A stretch of 64,000 nucleotides of DNA from Cupriavidus sp. YR651 (GTDB lineage: Bacteria > Pseudomonadota > Gammaproteobacteria > Burkholderiales > Burkholderiaceae): contig NZ_FMYZ01000002.1 in the NCBI RefSeq assembly GCF_900101625.1, positions 558,001-622,000 on the forward strand. The letters are read 5' to 3'. Position 1 is the first letter of the stretch; every line of letters begins with the position of its first letter. The translations under genes and the position numbers were made by a program. The notes beneath the pieces were generated by a model that worked only from the letters and a program-made list of their open reading frames with translations, did not search any database and was not told the origin of the DNA. Positions 43,973-54,400 of this stretch are shown here, in pieces.

Positions 43973-44362
43973 CGATGGCTCCTGGGATGGCCGGGCTCGG
44001 CAATTCCCAAGTGTAGCGCAGGGCCATTGCGACGCCGGTGGCATTTGCGAGCCATGCAAGCCGGCTTGACCGGGCATGGCGCGGGCCGGTAGATTGACGC
44101 CATGCCGCGCCAGCCAGCTTGCCTTCCCCTGATCGATATCGCGCCCGTGACCGTCTTCGTCACGGGTCGCGCAGGGCTGGCCGCGCGCGCCAAAGCCAAA
44201 AAACAGTCGCTCATCTGACCGGAGCGTGCTGTTCCGTCAGATGGGCGACGGAACAGCACCGGCAAGTCGGGTGATTGGCCTTTCTCTTTCCTCCCGTTTT
44301 CCCCGCGTCCTGCTCCGCCGTGCATCCGTCGGTTTCCGAATCGGTCGATCCGGAGCAATTCC
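43973..44362. other. Divergent intergenic region, lemA / DapA-family gene
   Basis: A 390-base gap holding the promoters of two divergent genes. A 38-codon frame at 44102-44218 has no supporting evidence. The notable item is a perfect 13-bp inverted repeat at 44226-44259, listed separately. Confidence 0.5.
44226..44259. promoter_or_regulatory. Perfect 13-bp inverted repeat upstream of the DapA-family gene
   Basis: GTGCTGTTCCGTC (44226-44238) and GACGGAACAGCAC (44247-44259) with an 8-base loop. No T-run follows, so it is not a terminator. It is about 100 bases before the start codon and suits a regulator site or leader hairpin. Confidence 0.6.
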
Positions 44363-45259
44363 ATGCAAGACATGCAGACTTCCTGCCACGGCATCTGGCT
44401 GCCGCTGGTGACCCCTTTTCTTCACGACGACGTCGACCACGCCGCACTGCGGCGGATGGTGGATCACTACCGGCGCACCGGCCTGGCCGGCTTCGTGGTC
44501 TGCGGTAGCACCGGCGAAGCGGCCGCGCTCGACGAAGCCGAGCAACTGGCGGTGCTCGACACGGTGCTGGAGGCCGCGGGTGGCCTGCCCGTCATGATGG
44601 GTCTGGCGGGCAACCACCTTGGCCACGTGCTGGCGCGGCTGGAGCGGTTTGGCGATCGCCCCCTGGCCGGCGTGCTGGCGCCCGCGCCGTATTACATCCG
44701 GCCCTCGCAGGAGGGTTTGCGCGACTACTTCCGCTGGCTGGCCGACCGCTCCCGGGCACCGCTGGTGCTCTATGACATTCCATACCGCACCGGCGCGACG
44801 CTCACCCTGGATACGCTGCTGGCACTGGCTGACCACGACAATATCGTCGCGATCAAGGATTGCGGCGGCAACGCGCGGACGACGCAGGCGCTGATCGCCG
44901 ATGGACGGCTGGCGGTGCTGGCGGGGGAGGATGACCAGCTGCTGGGCACGCTGGCGCTGGGCGGGCAGGGCGCGATCATCGCGTCGGCACATTGCCGGCC
45001 GGACCTGTTCGTGGCGATCTGGCGGGCCGTGGCAGAGGGCCGGCTTGCGGAAGCCCGGCGGCTGTTCCATGCGCTGATGCCGCTGGTGCAGGCACTGTTC
45101 GCCGAGCCCAATCCCGGCCCGGTCAAGGCCTTGCTGGCACGGCAGGGCTGGCTGCGCGACGCATTGCGCACGCCGATGACGCCGGCGTCCGCCGCGCTGG
45201 CGGACCGGCTGGCGGCGCTGGTCGACGACCTAGAGGCGGTGCGGGCGGTCCCGGCCTGA
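44363..45259 (+). CDS. DapA-family lyase/aldolase
   Basis: Class I aldolase of the dihydrodipicolinate synthase family, 298 residues. The Schiff-base lysine is K165 in NIVAIKDCGG, and the proton-relay Tyr137 with the following PYRTG (Arg) is in LVLYDIPYRTG. The N-terminal WLPLVTPF and GFVVCGSTGEAAAL match the family. True DapA makes lysine precursors; relatives cleave sialic acid or keto-sugar acids. The Arg suggests DHDPS-type carboxylate binding, but the gene stands alone rather than with lysine genes, so the exact activity is left open. GGAG lies seven bases before the start. Confidence 0.88.
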   Translation: MQDMQTSCHGIWLPLVTPFLHDDVDHAALRRMVDHYRRTGLAGFVVCGSTGEAAALDEAEQLAVLDTVLEAAGGLPVMMGLAGNHLGHVLARLERFGDRPLAGVLAPAPYYIRPSQEGLRDYFRWLADRSRAPLVLYDIPYRTGATLTLDTLLALADHDNIVAIKDCGGNARTTQALIADGRLAVLAGEDDQLLGTLALGGQGAIIASAHCRPDLFVAIWRAVAEGRLAEARRLFHALMPLVQALFAEPNPGPVKALLARQGWLRDALRTPMTPASAALADRLAALVDDLEAVRAVPA

Positions 45260-45276
45260 GCCAGAACCGGGAACCG

Positions 45277-45322
45277 CCACGGGCGGGCCGCGCGAGCGCT
45301 GCGCGGCGTGGCCCGCCCGTGG
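45277..45322. terminator. Strong hairpin between convergent dapA-family gene and hemL
   Basis: A perfect 13-bp GC-rich stem, CCACGGGCGGGCC (45277-45289) and GGCCCGCCCGTGG (45310-45322), lies 17 bases after the DapA-family stop. A second, weaker inverted repeat follows (GACCGCGCGG at 45359-45368, CCGCGCGGTC at 45385-45394). No T-run is present, so termination is inferred from the location between convergent genes. Confidence 0.5.
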
Positions 45323-45407
45323 GGGAAGCTGAACCTGCGGGGGCTTGCCGTGAGGGTCGACCGCGCGGATTTGCTGCTCAGCCTCCGCGCGGTCTTGCCG
45401 TACGAAC

Positions 45408-46700
45408 TTACGTCGTCGCGAAGGCCCGGGCTGCCGCGTCCAGCGTGGTCTGGATGATGGCGTCGTCATGCCGGGCCGAGACGAAGCCGGCCTCGAAGGC
45501 CGATGGCGCCAGGTAGACGCCCTCGTTGAGCATCGCGTGGAAGAAGCGGTTGAAGTGGCCGACGTCGGCCTGGGTGACCTCGGCAAAGCTGGTCGGCACG
45601 GTGTTGAGGAAATAGAGGCCGAACATGCCGCCAATGGCGTCGGCGGCAAACGGCACGCCGGCGGCGCGCGCGACGGCGGTCAGGCCGTCGGCCAGCTTGC
45701 GGGTCTGGGCGGTCAGTTGCTCGTAGAAGCCGGGCGCCTGGATCAGCCGGAGCGTGGTCAGGCCCGCGGCCACGGCCAGCGGGTTGCCGGACAGCGTGCC
45801 GGCCTGGTAGACGCCGCCCAGCGGGGCCAGCTTCGCCATGATGTCGCGCCGGCCGCCAAAGGCCGCGGCCGGCATGCCGCCGCCGATCACCTTGCCCAGG
45901 CAGGTCATGTCCGGCCGGATGCCGTAGTGGGCCTGCGCGCCGCCCAGCGCCACACGGAAGCCCGTCATCACTTCGTCGAAGATCAGCACGGCGCCGTGCT
46001 CGCTGCACAGGTTGCGCATGCTGTTCAGGAAGGCTTCGCTGGCGCGCACCAGGTTCATGTTGCCGGCCACCGGTTCCACGATCACGGCGGCGATCTCACC
46101 CTTGTGGCGGCCAAACGCTTCTTCCAGCTGGGCGACGTTGTTGTACTCCAGCACCATCGTGTGGCGCGTGACGTCGGCCGGGACCCCGGCGGACGAGGGC
46201 GCGTTCTGGGTGGTATCGGCAAAGGTCAGCAGGCCGGAGCCGGCCTTGACCAGCAGACTGTCGGCGTGGCCGTGATAGCAGCCCTCGAACTTGATGATCA
46301 GGTCCCGGCCCGTGAATCCGCGCGCCAGGCGCAGGGCGCTCATGGTCGCCTCGGTGCCCGACGACACCAGCCGCACCTGCTCGATCGACGGCACGAGCTT
46401 GCAGATTTCCTCGGCCATCTCGATCTCGGCCTCGGTCGGGGCGCCAAACGAAAAACTGTGGGCGGCGGTGTCCTGCACGGCGCGGACCACGTCCGGGTGG
46501 GCGTGGCCGACGATCATCGGACCCCAGGAGCCGATGTAGTCGATATAGCGCTGGCCGTCGGCATCCCACATGTACGCGCCCTCGGCGCGGGTGATGAAGC
46601 GCGGCGTGCCGCCCACGGAACGGAAGGCCCGCACGGGCGAATTGACGCCGCCGGGGATGGTCTGCTGGGCGCGGTCGAAGAGCTGCTGGTTACGGGACAT
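45408..46700 (-). CDS. hemL: Glutamate-1-semialdehyde 2,1-aminomutase
   Basis: PLP enzyme of the C5 heme pathway that turns glutamate-1-semialdehyde into 5-aminolevulinate, 430 residues. The start at 46700 ([26 protein letters not shown]) is the standard one. Key parts are intact: [54 protein letters not shown] and the PLP lysine in [17 protein letters not shown]. It lies next to rubredoxin and the pil-chp genes, the usual Burkholderiales order. Confidence 0.97.
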   Translation of the reverse strand: MSRNQQLFDRAQQTIPGGVNSPVRAFRSVGGTPRFITRAEGAYMWDADGQRYIDYIGSWGPMIVGHAHPDVVRAVQDTAAHSFSFGAPTEAEIEMAEEICKLVPSIEQVRLVSSGTEATMSALRLARGFTGRDLIIKFEGCYHGHADSLLVKAGSGLLTFADTTQNAPSSAGVPADVTRHTMVLEYNNVAQLEEAFGRHKGEIAAVIVEPVAGNMNLVRASEAFLNSMRNLCSEHGAVLIFDEVMTGFRVALGGAQAHYGIRPDMTCLGKVIGGGMPAAAFGGRRDIMAKLAPLGGVYQAGTLSGNPLAVAAGLTTLRLIQAPGFYEQLTAQTRKLADGLTAVARAAGVPFAADAIGGMFGLYFLNTVPTSFAEVTQADVGHFNRFFHAMLNEGVYLAPSAFEAGFVSARHDDAIIQTTLDAAARAFATT

Positions 46701-46937
46701 GGAGTGGCCTGAATCAAATGCTGGAGGAAATCGCGTCCGGCCGGGGGCGGAGTCGGGACCCGTGCCTAAAAAGCGGGCAAGGCGAGTGAAATGCGTGCCG
46801 TTTGAACGGCATCTGCACGCTAACATGCGCGAACGCGGCGATACTGGCAAGATCGCGCCGGGCCATGGGTGGCGTCATCGGCGCTGTTTCTGTACCATCT
46901 GCGCTGGATTTTAATGGAGAGTGGCAAGAGCCTGCAT

Positions 46938-47108
46938 ATGGAATACAAGACTTGGATGTGCCTGATCTGCGGTTGGATCTATGACGAGGCCACCGGCGCC
47001 CCGGAAGACGGCATCGCCCCGGGTACCAAATGGGAAGACGTGCCCATCAACTGGACTTGCCCGGAATGCGGTGCCCGCAAGGAAGATTTCGAGATGGTGG
47101 CGATCTGA
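46938..47108 (+). CDS. rubA: Rubredoxin
   Basis: Small electron carrier of 56 residues with a single iron bound by four cysteines. The two clamps are CLICGWIYDE (Cys9 and Cys12) and CPECGARKEDFE (near 42-45). Spacing and length are those of rubredoxin A; it may serve alkane hydroxylase-type or redox-stress reactions. The start at 46938 (ATGGAATAC) is the family start; AAGAG upstream is a weak ribosome site. It is divergent from hemL. Confidence 0.96.
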   Translation: MEYKTWMCLICGWIYDEATGAPEDGIAPGTKWEDVPINWTCPECGARKEDFEMVAI

Positions 47109-47472
47109 CGCCAGCCGTCCGGGAAGTGCCGCCGCGTCGCGCCAAAGCGACAGATCGGCAGGCCGCGCCGGGCTGTCCGGATTGACGGCCCCAGCACGAG
47201 TTGTCACACTTTGCAGCAAAACTGAACACCCGTCCCGGCTGCATTGGCACGTCAGGGGCGGCAAAAACATAGCAGCGCACAGGCAGGCACGGTTAAACGT
47301 GCCGCCAGCACCGGCCGGTTAGCCGGCTTTTTTTGACTGGGAATGAGGGGCGACATCCATCGGATGCCGCTTTGCAAATCGGGGGCCGCCGGCACGCAAC
47401 GCGTGGTGCCGTGCGGGTGTTCTCAAGTGAATGCCGACGTCTGCCATGCAGACAGCCGGTCGCGGGAACAAC
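47109..47472. other. Intergenic region, rubredoxin / pilG
   Basis: About 360 bases without a gene. It holds GGCACG-6-CGTGCC (47287-47304) and the terminator-like hairpin at 47314-47335. The pil-chp operon promoter must lie here, but no clear -10/-35 pair was recognised. Confidence 0.45.
47314..47335 (+). terminator. Terminator between rubredoxin and pilG
   Basis: GGCCGG-TTAG-CCGGCT (47314-47329) followed by a run of seven T. It lies about 205 bases after the rubredoxin stop and separates that gene from the pil-chp operon. Confidence 0.7.
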
Positions 47473-47970
47473 ATGCGGGTCGCTCAAACAGAACAAGACA
47501 ACAAGTCTGTCGATGGGGTCAACGCCGGCACGGAATCCGGTGCCGCCGATACCGGCAAGGCTGCGGCATCGCGCCGCAAGATCCTCGTCATCGACGATTC
47601 CAGCACCATCCGCCGCACGGCGGAGATCTTCCTTTCACAGGCAGGCTATCAGGTCATGCTGGCGGAGGATGGCTTCGAGGCGCTCGCCAAGGTTGGCGAC
47701 ATGCACCCGGACGTCATCTTCTGCGACATCCTGATGCCCCGCCTGGACGGGTACCAGACCTGTTCCCTGATCAAGAAAAGCCCGCGGTTCCACGCGATCC
47801 CCGTCATCATGCTGTCGTCCCGCGACGGCGTGTTCGACCGGTCGCGCGGCAAGCTCGTCGGCGCGCATGACCATCTTGCCAAGCCCTTTTCCCGCGAAGC
47901 CCTGCTGCAGGCCGTACAGGCCTGCCTCGGAGGCTGCGCACAGGACGAGGGCGCGGCCGTGGCGGCCTGA
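47473..47970 (+). CDS. pilG: Twitching-motility response regulator PilG
   Basis: Single-domain CheY-like receiver of 165 residues with an extra 50-residue N-terminal tail. Receiver residues: acidic pair in ILVIDDSSTIRRTAE, phospho-acceptor Asp in DVIFCDILMPRLDGYQT, Thr/Ser in IMLSSRDG, and Lys in HLAKPFSREALLQAV. PilG receives phosphate from the ChpA kinase and promotes pilus extension in the Pil-Chp system. ATG 47473 has GGGA upstream. First gene of pilGHIJ-chpA. Confidence 0.93.
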   Translation: MRVAQTEQDNKSVDGVNAGTESGAADTGKAAASRRKILVIDDSSTIRRTAEIFLSQAGYQVMLAEDGFEALAKVGDMHPDVIFCDILMPRLDGYQTCSLIKKSPRFHAIPVIMLSSRDGVFDRSRGKLVGAHDHLAKPFSREALLQAVQACLGGCAQDEGAAVAA

Positions 47971-48002
47971 AGCCCGCCACTGAAGCAACCAGGAAATAAG
48001 CA

Positions 48003-48371
48003 ATGACCATCAGCAAAATCCTTATCGTCGACGATTCCCCCACCGAAGCCCTGTTCATGTCGGACCTGCTCGGCAAGAAGGGCTTCAAGGTCTCCGTGGC
48101 CGGCAACAGTGACCAGGCCATGGCCCGACTGGAAGCGGAACCCTTCGACCTGATCCTGATGGACGTGGTCATGCCGGGCCAGAACGGCTACCAGACCACC
48201 CGCGCGATCAAGCGCGACGACCGCTTCAAGGACATTCCCGTGATCATGTGCACCAGCAAGGGCCTGGACACGGACCGTATCTGGGGCATGCGCCAGGGCG
48301 CATCGGACTACATCGTCAAGCCGGTGGACAGCGAGGAGCTGCTGTCCAAGATTGCCGCGCTGGCGCACTGA
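48003..48371 (+). CDS. pilH: Twitching-motility response regulator PilH
   Basis: CheY-like receiver of 122 residues. Acidic pair ILIVDDSPTEALF, phospho-acceptor in DLILMDVVMPGQNGYQTTRAIK, Thr/Ser in IMCTSKG and Lys in DYIVKPVDSEELL. In the Pil-Chp pathway PilH is the second receiver, associated with pilus retraction or acting as phosphate sink. It starts 32 bases after pilG. Confidence 0.95.
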   Translation: MTISKILIVDDSPTEALFMSDLLGKKGFKVSVAGNSDQAMARLEAEPFDLILMDVVMPGQNGYQTTRAIKRDDRFKDIPVIMCTSKGLDTDRIWGMRQGASDYIVKPVDSEELLSKIAALAH

Positions 48372-48399
48372 TTGCCCGGGTCGTATCGAAGCACAAGAC

Positions 48400-48421
48400 C
48401 GGGCGTCCCGCGGGACGCCCG
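48400..48421. repeat. 22-bp perfect palindrome between pilH and pilI
   Basis: C-GGGCGTCCCG-CGGGACGCCC-G is symmetric over 22 bases. In RNA it forms an 8-9 bp stem with a tight loop, 29 bases after the pilH stop. No T-run follows, so partial termination or RNA stability control is possible. Confidence 0.75.
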
Positions 48422-48510
48422 AAGAATTTGCAGGGCCGGACGCGCATCGGGTGCGAGCCGGCCATCGTGCCCGCCGCCGTGGCGGTCCCATCTCCACCGG
48501 TAATCCGATC

Positions 48511-49053
48511 ATGAACGCGCCGCGCCAAGACATCCGTGCCCGCCAGACCCGCCTGCAGGACTATCAGGCCATGCTGGCCCGGCGCCTGCGGGAAGCGCGC
48601 AACCTGCCGGCCGTCGACAGCTACCTGGCGGTGCTGATCGGCCAGCGCCAATGGCTGCTGCCGCTGCCGGAGACCGGCGAGGTGCTGGAACTGCGCCAGC
48701 CCGCCGGCGTGCCGCTGACCCAGCCGTGGTATCGCGGCCTGGTCAATGCGCGGGGCAACCTGCTGGGCGTGATCGACTTCTCCATGTTCTGCGGCGACGC
48801 CCCCACGCCGGTGCAGCCGGGCAGCAAGATCGTGGTGCTGTCGCGCCAGGTGGAGCGTGCGTGCGGGATCATCGCCACGCGCGTCGTGGGGCTGCGCCAT
48901 GCCGGCGATCTGACGCCGGCGCCTGGCGATGCCCCGGAGGGCTGGAGCGGCGCGCATTTTTCCGACCGCGACGGACGTGGCTGGCAGGTGCTGGACATCC
49001 GGCAACTGCTGGATTCCCCGGTGTTCCTGCAGGCCGGGCGCGTGGCGGCCTGA
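48511..49053 (+). CDS. pilI: CheW-like coupling protein PilI
   Basis: CheW-domain adaptor of 180 residues linking the PilJ receptor to the ChpA kinase. The CheW core is YLAVLIGQRQWLLPLPETGEVLEL, PWYRGLVNARGNLLGVIDFSMF and the closing GWQVLDIRQLLDSPVFLQ. The start at 48511 (ATGAACGCG) follows a 139-base intercistronic stretch with a 22-bp palindrome; no strong ribosome site is seen. Confidence 0.92.
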   Translation: MNAPRQDIRARQTRLQDYQAMLARRLREARNLPAVDSYLAVLIGQRQWLLPLPETGEVLELRQPAGVPLTQPWYRGLVNARGNLLGVIDFSMFCGDAPTPVQPGSKIVVLSRQVERACGIIATRVVGLRHAGDLTPAPGDAPEGWSGAHFSDRDGRGWQVLDIRQLLDSPVFLQAGRVAA

Positions 49054-49113
49054 CGAAGCAGGTTTGCCCGGGTAGGCCGGGGAGTGCCACCGGGCAAGGC
49101 ATTGGCAGGAACT

Positions 49114-49149
49114 GACGGACCAGACGGACCAGACGGAACAAACGGGAAT
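49114..49149. repeat. 9-bp tandem repeat upstream of pilJ
   Basis: GACGGACCA occurs twice in tandem (49114-49131), followed by two decayed units (GACGGAACA, AACGGGAAT). It lies in the 180-base gap between pilI and pilJ, about 85 bases before the pilJ start, outside any assigned gene. Confidence 0.7.
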
Positions 49150-49233
49150 GCCAGTCGCTTCCGGGCGGCTGGCGCAGTGGCAGATACCGCCAGAATCACT
49201 GGCGAGACGAAAAACAACGGACAGAGGGTTGCT

Positions 49234-51429
49234 ATGGGTATCAAGAAGATGGGCCTTGGACGCCGGACGGCAGCGGCCGGCGCCGCCGCCGAAGCGGTTG
49301 CGCCGCGCGGGTCGGTGTTCGCCAATGCGGACGCAAAGAAGAGCGGCCTGGGCCGTACCCCGATGGAGCAACTGGGCGGCTGGCTGTCGCGCATGCCCTT
49401 CGCATCCCAGCAACGTGCACTGACGGTGGGCGTAGTGGTGTCGCTGGTGGCCCTGCTGGCTTCGGTCTACCTCGATAACCGCCAGGCGACCAACGGCGCG
49501 GCGCAGATCCAGATCGCCGGTGACATGCTGATGCACTCGCAGCGTCTCGGCAAGGCGGTTCCCGTGGCACTGCTCGGCAACGCCCAGGCGTTCACGCAGC
49601 TGCGCCAGTCCAAGGAACAGCTGACCGCCGACTTGCTGGCGCTCCAGACCGGTAGCGACGAGAAGCATGTGCGCGCCACCTCCGGCGCGGCGGAGCCGCT
49701 GCTCGAGGCCGCCATGACCTCGTGGAAGCGCTCGGAGAAGAGCGCGGCCGACGTGTTGGCCCAGCAGCCCATCCTGACCACCATCGGCCAGACGCTGCAG
49801 ATCTTCAACGCCTCCAACCCCGAACTGCTCGAGGCCGCCGAACAGGTGGCCGCCATGAAGCTGCAGGCCAACTCCAACGCCCGCGAGGTGGCCGCCTCCG
49901 CGCAGCTGGTGATGCTGACGCAGCGCCTGGGCAAGAACCTGAACGAGTTCCTCTCCGGCGAAGGCGTCAACCCCGAGACTGCGTTCCTGCTGGGCAAGGA
50001 CACCAACACGTTCCGCGAAACGCTGGACGGCCTGACGAACGGTTCCGATGCGCTGCGCCTCGCGGCCGCGAGCGATGCCGAGACGCGCAGCTACCTGCAG
50101 CAGCTCTCGCAGCGTTTCGAGGCGGTGCAGAAGACCACGCAGACCATCCTGCAGAACCTGCCGGGCCTGATCGCCGCCAAGCGTGCCCAGCAGCAGATCT
50201 TCAACGACAACGAAGCACTGCGCGGCGAGTTGTCGACGCTGCAGACCGCCTACGCCGAGGGCGCGCGGTTCCGTCCCTGGACCCTGGGCGCGACGATCGT
50301 CTCCGCCGCGGCCACGCTGCTGTTCCTGGCCGGGCTGGCGGCGCTGTACCTGCGCGACTCGCGTGTCCGCGCACTGGAAGCCGAAGCGCGCGAACGCGAA
50401 GCCGAATCGCGCCGCCTGGACGAAAAGCGCAACAACGACGCCACCCAGAAGGCCATTCTGCAGCTGATGAACGAACTGCAGGACATCGCCGACGGTGACC
50501 TGACGCGTCAGGCGACCGTGACCGAGGACATCACCGGCGCCATTGCCGACTCGGTGAACTACACGGTGGAAGAACTGAAGGAACTGGTGGGCCGCGTGCA
50601 GCAGACCGCCGGTGACGTGCAGCAGGCTTCCTCGCAGGTGCAGGAGACCTCGGTGCAGCTGGCCGCCACGACCGAAGAGCAGTCGCGCCAGATCCGCCAG
50701 ACCGGCGAGTCCGTGGTGGAGATGGCGGACCGCATCACGCAGGTGTCGCGCGGCGCGGCCGAATCCGCCAACGTGGCGCGCGCGTCGCTGACCGCCGCCG
50801 AGCAGGGCCAGCAAGCCGTGCAGAACGCCATCGCGGGCATGAACGGCATTCGCGAGCAGATCCAGGAAACCTCCAAGCGGATCAAGCGCCTGGGTGAATC
50901 GTCGCAGGAAATCGGCGAAATCGTGGAGCTGATTTCGGACATTACCGAGCAGACCAACGTGCTGGCACTGAACGCCGCCATCCAGGCCGCATCCGCGGGT
51001 GAAGCCGGCCGAGGCTTCTCGGTGGTGGCGGAAGAAGTGCAGCGCCTGGCGGAACGCTCGGGCGAGGCAACCAAGCAGATTGGCGCGCTGATCCGCACGA
51101 TTCAGACCGATACCCAGGACGCCGTGCACGCCATGGAGCAGAGCACGCAGGGCGTGGTGGAAGGGGCCCGGCTGTCCGATAACGCGGGTGCCGCACTGGT
51201 GGAGATCGGCCGCGTGTCGCGCCAGCTGGCCGAGCTGATCGAGCAGATCTCGCAGACCACCTCGCACGAGGCGAACCTGGCCACCAACGTGGCGCACCAC
51301 ATCGACGGGATTCTGCAGGTCACTGCGCAGACCACCGCCGGTACGCGCCAGACTGCGACTTCGGTGCGCCAGCTGACGGCACTGACCGAAGAACTGCGTA
51401 ACTCGGTGTCGCGGTTCAAGATCGCCTGA
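49234..51429 (+). CDS. pilJ: Methyl-accepting chemotaxis protein PilJ
   Basis: Chemoreceptor of the Pil-Chp system, 731 residues. Membrane helix 1 is at about 54-72 ([19 protein letters not shown]) and helix 2 at about 350-372 ([21 protein letters not shown]). The periplasmic part carries two PilJ-type repeats ([15 protein letters not shown] and [20 protein letters not shown]). A HAMP stretch follows, then the signalling hairpin with [37 protein letters not shown] (about 562-600). AGAGGG precedes ATG 49234. In Pseudomonas PilJ senses surface contact through pili. Confidence 0.95.
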   Translation: MGIKKMGLGRRTAAAGAAAEAVAPRGSVFANADAKKSGLGRTPMEQLGGWLSRMPFASQQRALTVGVVVSLVALLASVYLDNRQATNGAAQIQIAGDMLMHSQRLGKAVPVALLGNAQAFTQLRQSKEQLTADLLALQTGSDEKHVRATSGAAEPLLEAAMTSWKRSEKSAADVLAQQPILTTIGQTLQIFNASNPELLEAAEQVAAMKLQANSNAREVAASAQLVMLTQRLGKNLNEFLSGEGVNPETAFLLGKDTNTFRETLDGLTNGSDALRLAAASDAETRSYLQQLSQRFEAVQKTTQTILQNLPGLIAAKRAQQQIFNDNEALRGELSTLQTAYAEGARFRPWTLGATIVSAAATLLFLAGLAALYLRDSRVRALEAEAREREAESRRLDEKRNNDATQKAILQLMNELQDIADGDLTRQATVTEDITGAIADSVNYTVEELKELVGRVQQTAGDVQQASSQVQETSVQLAATTEEQSRQIRQTGESVVEMADRITQVSRGAAESANVARASLTAAEQGQQAVQNAIAGMNGIREQIQETSKRIKRLGESSQEIGEIVELISDITEQTNVLALNAAIQAASAGEAGRGFSVVAEEVQRLAERSGEATKQIGALIRTIQTDTQDAVHAMEQSTQGVVEGARLSDNAGAALVEIGRVSRQLAELIEQISQTTSHEANLATNVAHHIDGILQVTAQTTAGTRQTATSVRQLTALTEELRNSVSRFKIA

Positions 51430-51459
51430 CACCCGCCTGCGGGTGCAACGGAACTGGTC

Positions 51460-54400
51460 ATGTCTTTGAATTCCCCTGTATCGAGCGACGTGGCCGAGCT
51501 GGCCGCGCCGCAATCGTCCCAAGCGCCGGAAGCGGCGCCGGTGCCGCCGGCGGAAGCGTCGGCCGTGCCGCAGCGCGACCTGTCCGTGCTGGCCTGGCTG
51601 GCGCCCAGCCTGCGTTCGGCGCTTGACGACGCCGCCACGGAGCTTGGCCACTATGTGGACGAGATCCAGCAGGCGCCGGAGGCGCTGGGCGCGCGCGACA
51701 CCACGTCGCTGCGCCTGGCCGGCCAGCAGCTGCACCAGGCAGCGGGCGCCGTGCATATCGTCGGCCTGCGCGGGGTGGATGCGTACTGCCAGGCGCTGCG
51801 CCGCCTGCTGGAAGCGATCGACGCCGGCACCGTGGCCCCGACTCCGGAAACGTTCGGGGTCTTCCGCCGTGGCGTGCAGGCGCTCGCCGAGTACGTCGAT
51901 GACCTGATGGCCGGCGATCCCGAGGATCCGCTGCGCCTGTTCCGCACCTACGCCGACGCGCTGACGCTGATGGGCGACGAGCGCGTGCATCCGGCCGACC
52001 TGTGGCTCGAAGAGCTGCAGATGCTGCCGGGCATCGTGCTGCCCACGCGTTCGACGTCTTCGGTCACGCGCGCGCGCCAGCGCTTCGAGGCCGCCTTGCT
52101 GAAGGCGCTGCGCCTGCCCACGCCGTGCACCGACGGCGCGCTGCTGCGCGAGGCCTACCTGCCGCTGCAGACGGCGCTGGATGAAGTGCGCAACCACGAG
52201 CAGGACGCCCGCCGCACGACCGATACCCCCGATCGCGGCATCTGGCAGGTGCTGGCCATGGTGTTCCGCGGGCTGGCGCATGGGCTGCTGCCGTCCGACC
52301 TGCTGGCCAAGCGCTTCGCGGCGCGATCCCACCTGCTGTTGCGTCAATACCTGCAAGGCCAGGTGCGCGTGCCGCAGGCGCTGCTCAACGACGCCGTTTT
52401 CCTGCTGGTCAGCACGGCCCTGACGCCCGACGGCCCGGAAGACACCACGCCGCCCGCGACGCAGGCGGCCGTGCAGGTGCTGCGCGCCGATATCGCCCGC
52501 GTGCTGCTGGCCTTCCGCGTCGACCCGGCCCACGCCGTGGCGCGCGCCGACTATCGCCTGCGCTACTACGGCTGGCTGGATCCGATCGACACGCGCAACC
52601 TGCAGACGGCGGCCGCCGCCATCGAACGCGCCGCCGGTGACGACGCATCGGGTTGGGAGCTCGCGCTCGCCTCGCTGGCCGAAGCCGCGCAGCCGCTGGC
52701 CCAGCCGTCGCTGCAACACTGCCTGACGGCTGCCGCCGCCTACGCGGGCCAGCGCAACGCGCCGGGCGAAGCGTTGGGCCCGGTCGGCGTGGCGCTGTTC
52801 CTGTCGCGCGCGCTGGCCATGCCGTGGCGCGTCCACGGCAATTCCGGCCATGCGTCGGCCACGGAATTCGCACAACGCTGCGACACGCTGTCCGCCTGCC
52901 TGGCCGATCCGGCCGCCACGGCGCCGGACTGGCTGGCCGCGATGGTCGAGGCTGCGGGCGCCCAGGCGCAGCGTGCCGAGGCCGTGTCACAACTTCGCGC
53001 GCAGCTGGACAGCGGCGAGTCGTGGCTCGATACCTTCGACCGTAATGCCGCGCGCCCCGATGCAGTGAATTCGCTGGGCGATGCCGCCCAGGCATTCGGC
53101 GCGCTGCTGGCGACGCTGGAACGCCTGCAGGGCAGTGCCGCGATGCCGGATGGCATCGAGGAGGCCGCCAACGCCGCACTGGCCGCCGCGCGTTCCGTGC
53201 TGCAACACCTGGACGTCTTGCGCGATACGGAGACGCAGCCCAGCCGCGTCGCGCTGCTGTCCGAGATCGCCGCGGAACTCGGCGCCGTGCATGCATTTGC
53301 CGATACGCTCGAATTCGGCCGCAGCAAGGCCGAGGTCGGCGACGATGACCTGCTGGCGCCGCGCCAGACCGACGTCGTGCCGGCGAGCGCGCTGGCCGCG
53401 GCGCGCGGTGCGGCGATGGATGCCATCCGCGTGGCCGCGGGCGCCGATTCGCCCGAGATCCAGCGCCTGCGCACCGCGCTGCAGGCCGTGAGCGACCAGG
53501 CCGCCATCGACGACGATGCCAGCCTGCGCCGTCAGGCCAGCGAAGCCACCACGCAGTTGCATGCGTGGCTGGCGGGCAGCGATTCCGCCGCCGAGCGCAT
53601 GGTCGTGGCGCTGGCGGAGCCGCTGCCGTCCGCCGCTGCGCAGATGGCCGCGCAGATGGCCGTTGTACCCGCCGCGGCGCCGCTGCCGGCCGATGCGGCC
53701 GCCATCGACGCGGAGCTGCTGGAAATCTTCCTGTCCGAGGCGGAGGAAGTGCTGGGCAATATCGCCAGCGACCTGCCCGGCGGACTGGACGTGCTGCGCG
53801 ATGCCGACATGCTGAGCCGCACCCGGCGCGCCTTCCACACGCTCAAGGGTTCCAGCCGCATGGTCGGCCTGAACCGCTATGGCGAAGCCGCCTGGGCGAT
53901 CGAGCAGGTGATGAACCTGTGGATTGCCGAGTCGCGCGAGCCGGTCCCCGAACTGCTGGCGTTACTGCATCACGCGCACGACCTGCTCAAGGAGTGGGCG
54001 ATCGCCTTGCAGGCCGACCCGTTCACGGTGCGCGACATCGCGCCGCTGGTCGACGAGGCCCAGGCTGTGCGCGACCCCGGCCAGGCCGCCACGGCACCGG
54101 TCGAGCCCGTGGCCGAAGTCGATCCGCTCGATGCGCTGCTGGCGGCCGCCGATGCCAACGATGCTGCCATCGCGGCCCGCGCACCGGAGCAGGTGGCCGA
54201 GGCCGAGGACACCAACGTCCTGCCGTTCCGCCTGTCCGGCGGGCTGGGCAGCGACGATGACAACTACAAGGTCATCGGCCCGGTCCGCATCGGCCTGGCG
54301 CTGTACAACGTCTACCTGCAAGAGGCCGACGACCTGCTGCGCCAGTTCGCCACGGACCTGTCCGAGTGGAAGCACGAGAATCATCCGTGCCCGAGCGAAC

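Noticed and set aside
44102-44218. 38-codon frame upstream of the DapA-family gene
   Set aside because: No ribosome site or recognisable protein features; too short to support.
49114-49149. 9-bp tandem repeat as a CRISPR or regulator array
   Set aside because: Units are contiguous, short and decay quickly; no spacers and no cas genes, so only a simple tandem repeat.
48316-52875. Open frame of 1519 codons on the minus strand
   Set aside because: Antisense to pilI, pilJ and chpA; Arg/Gln/His-rich translation without domains.
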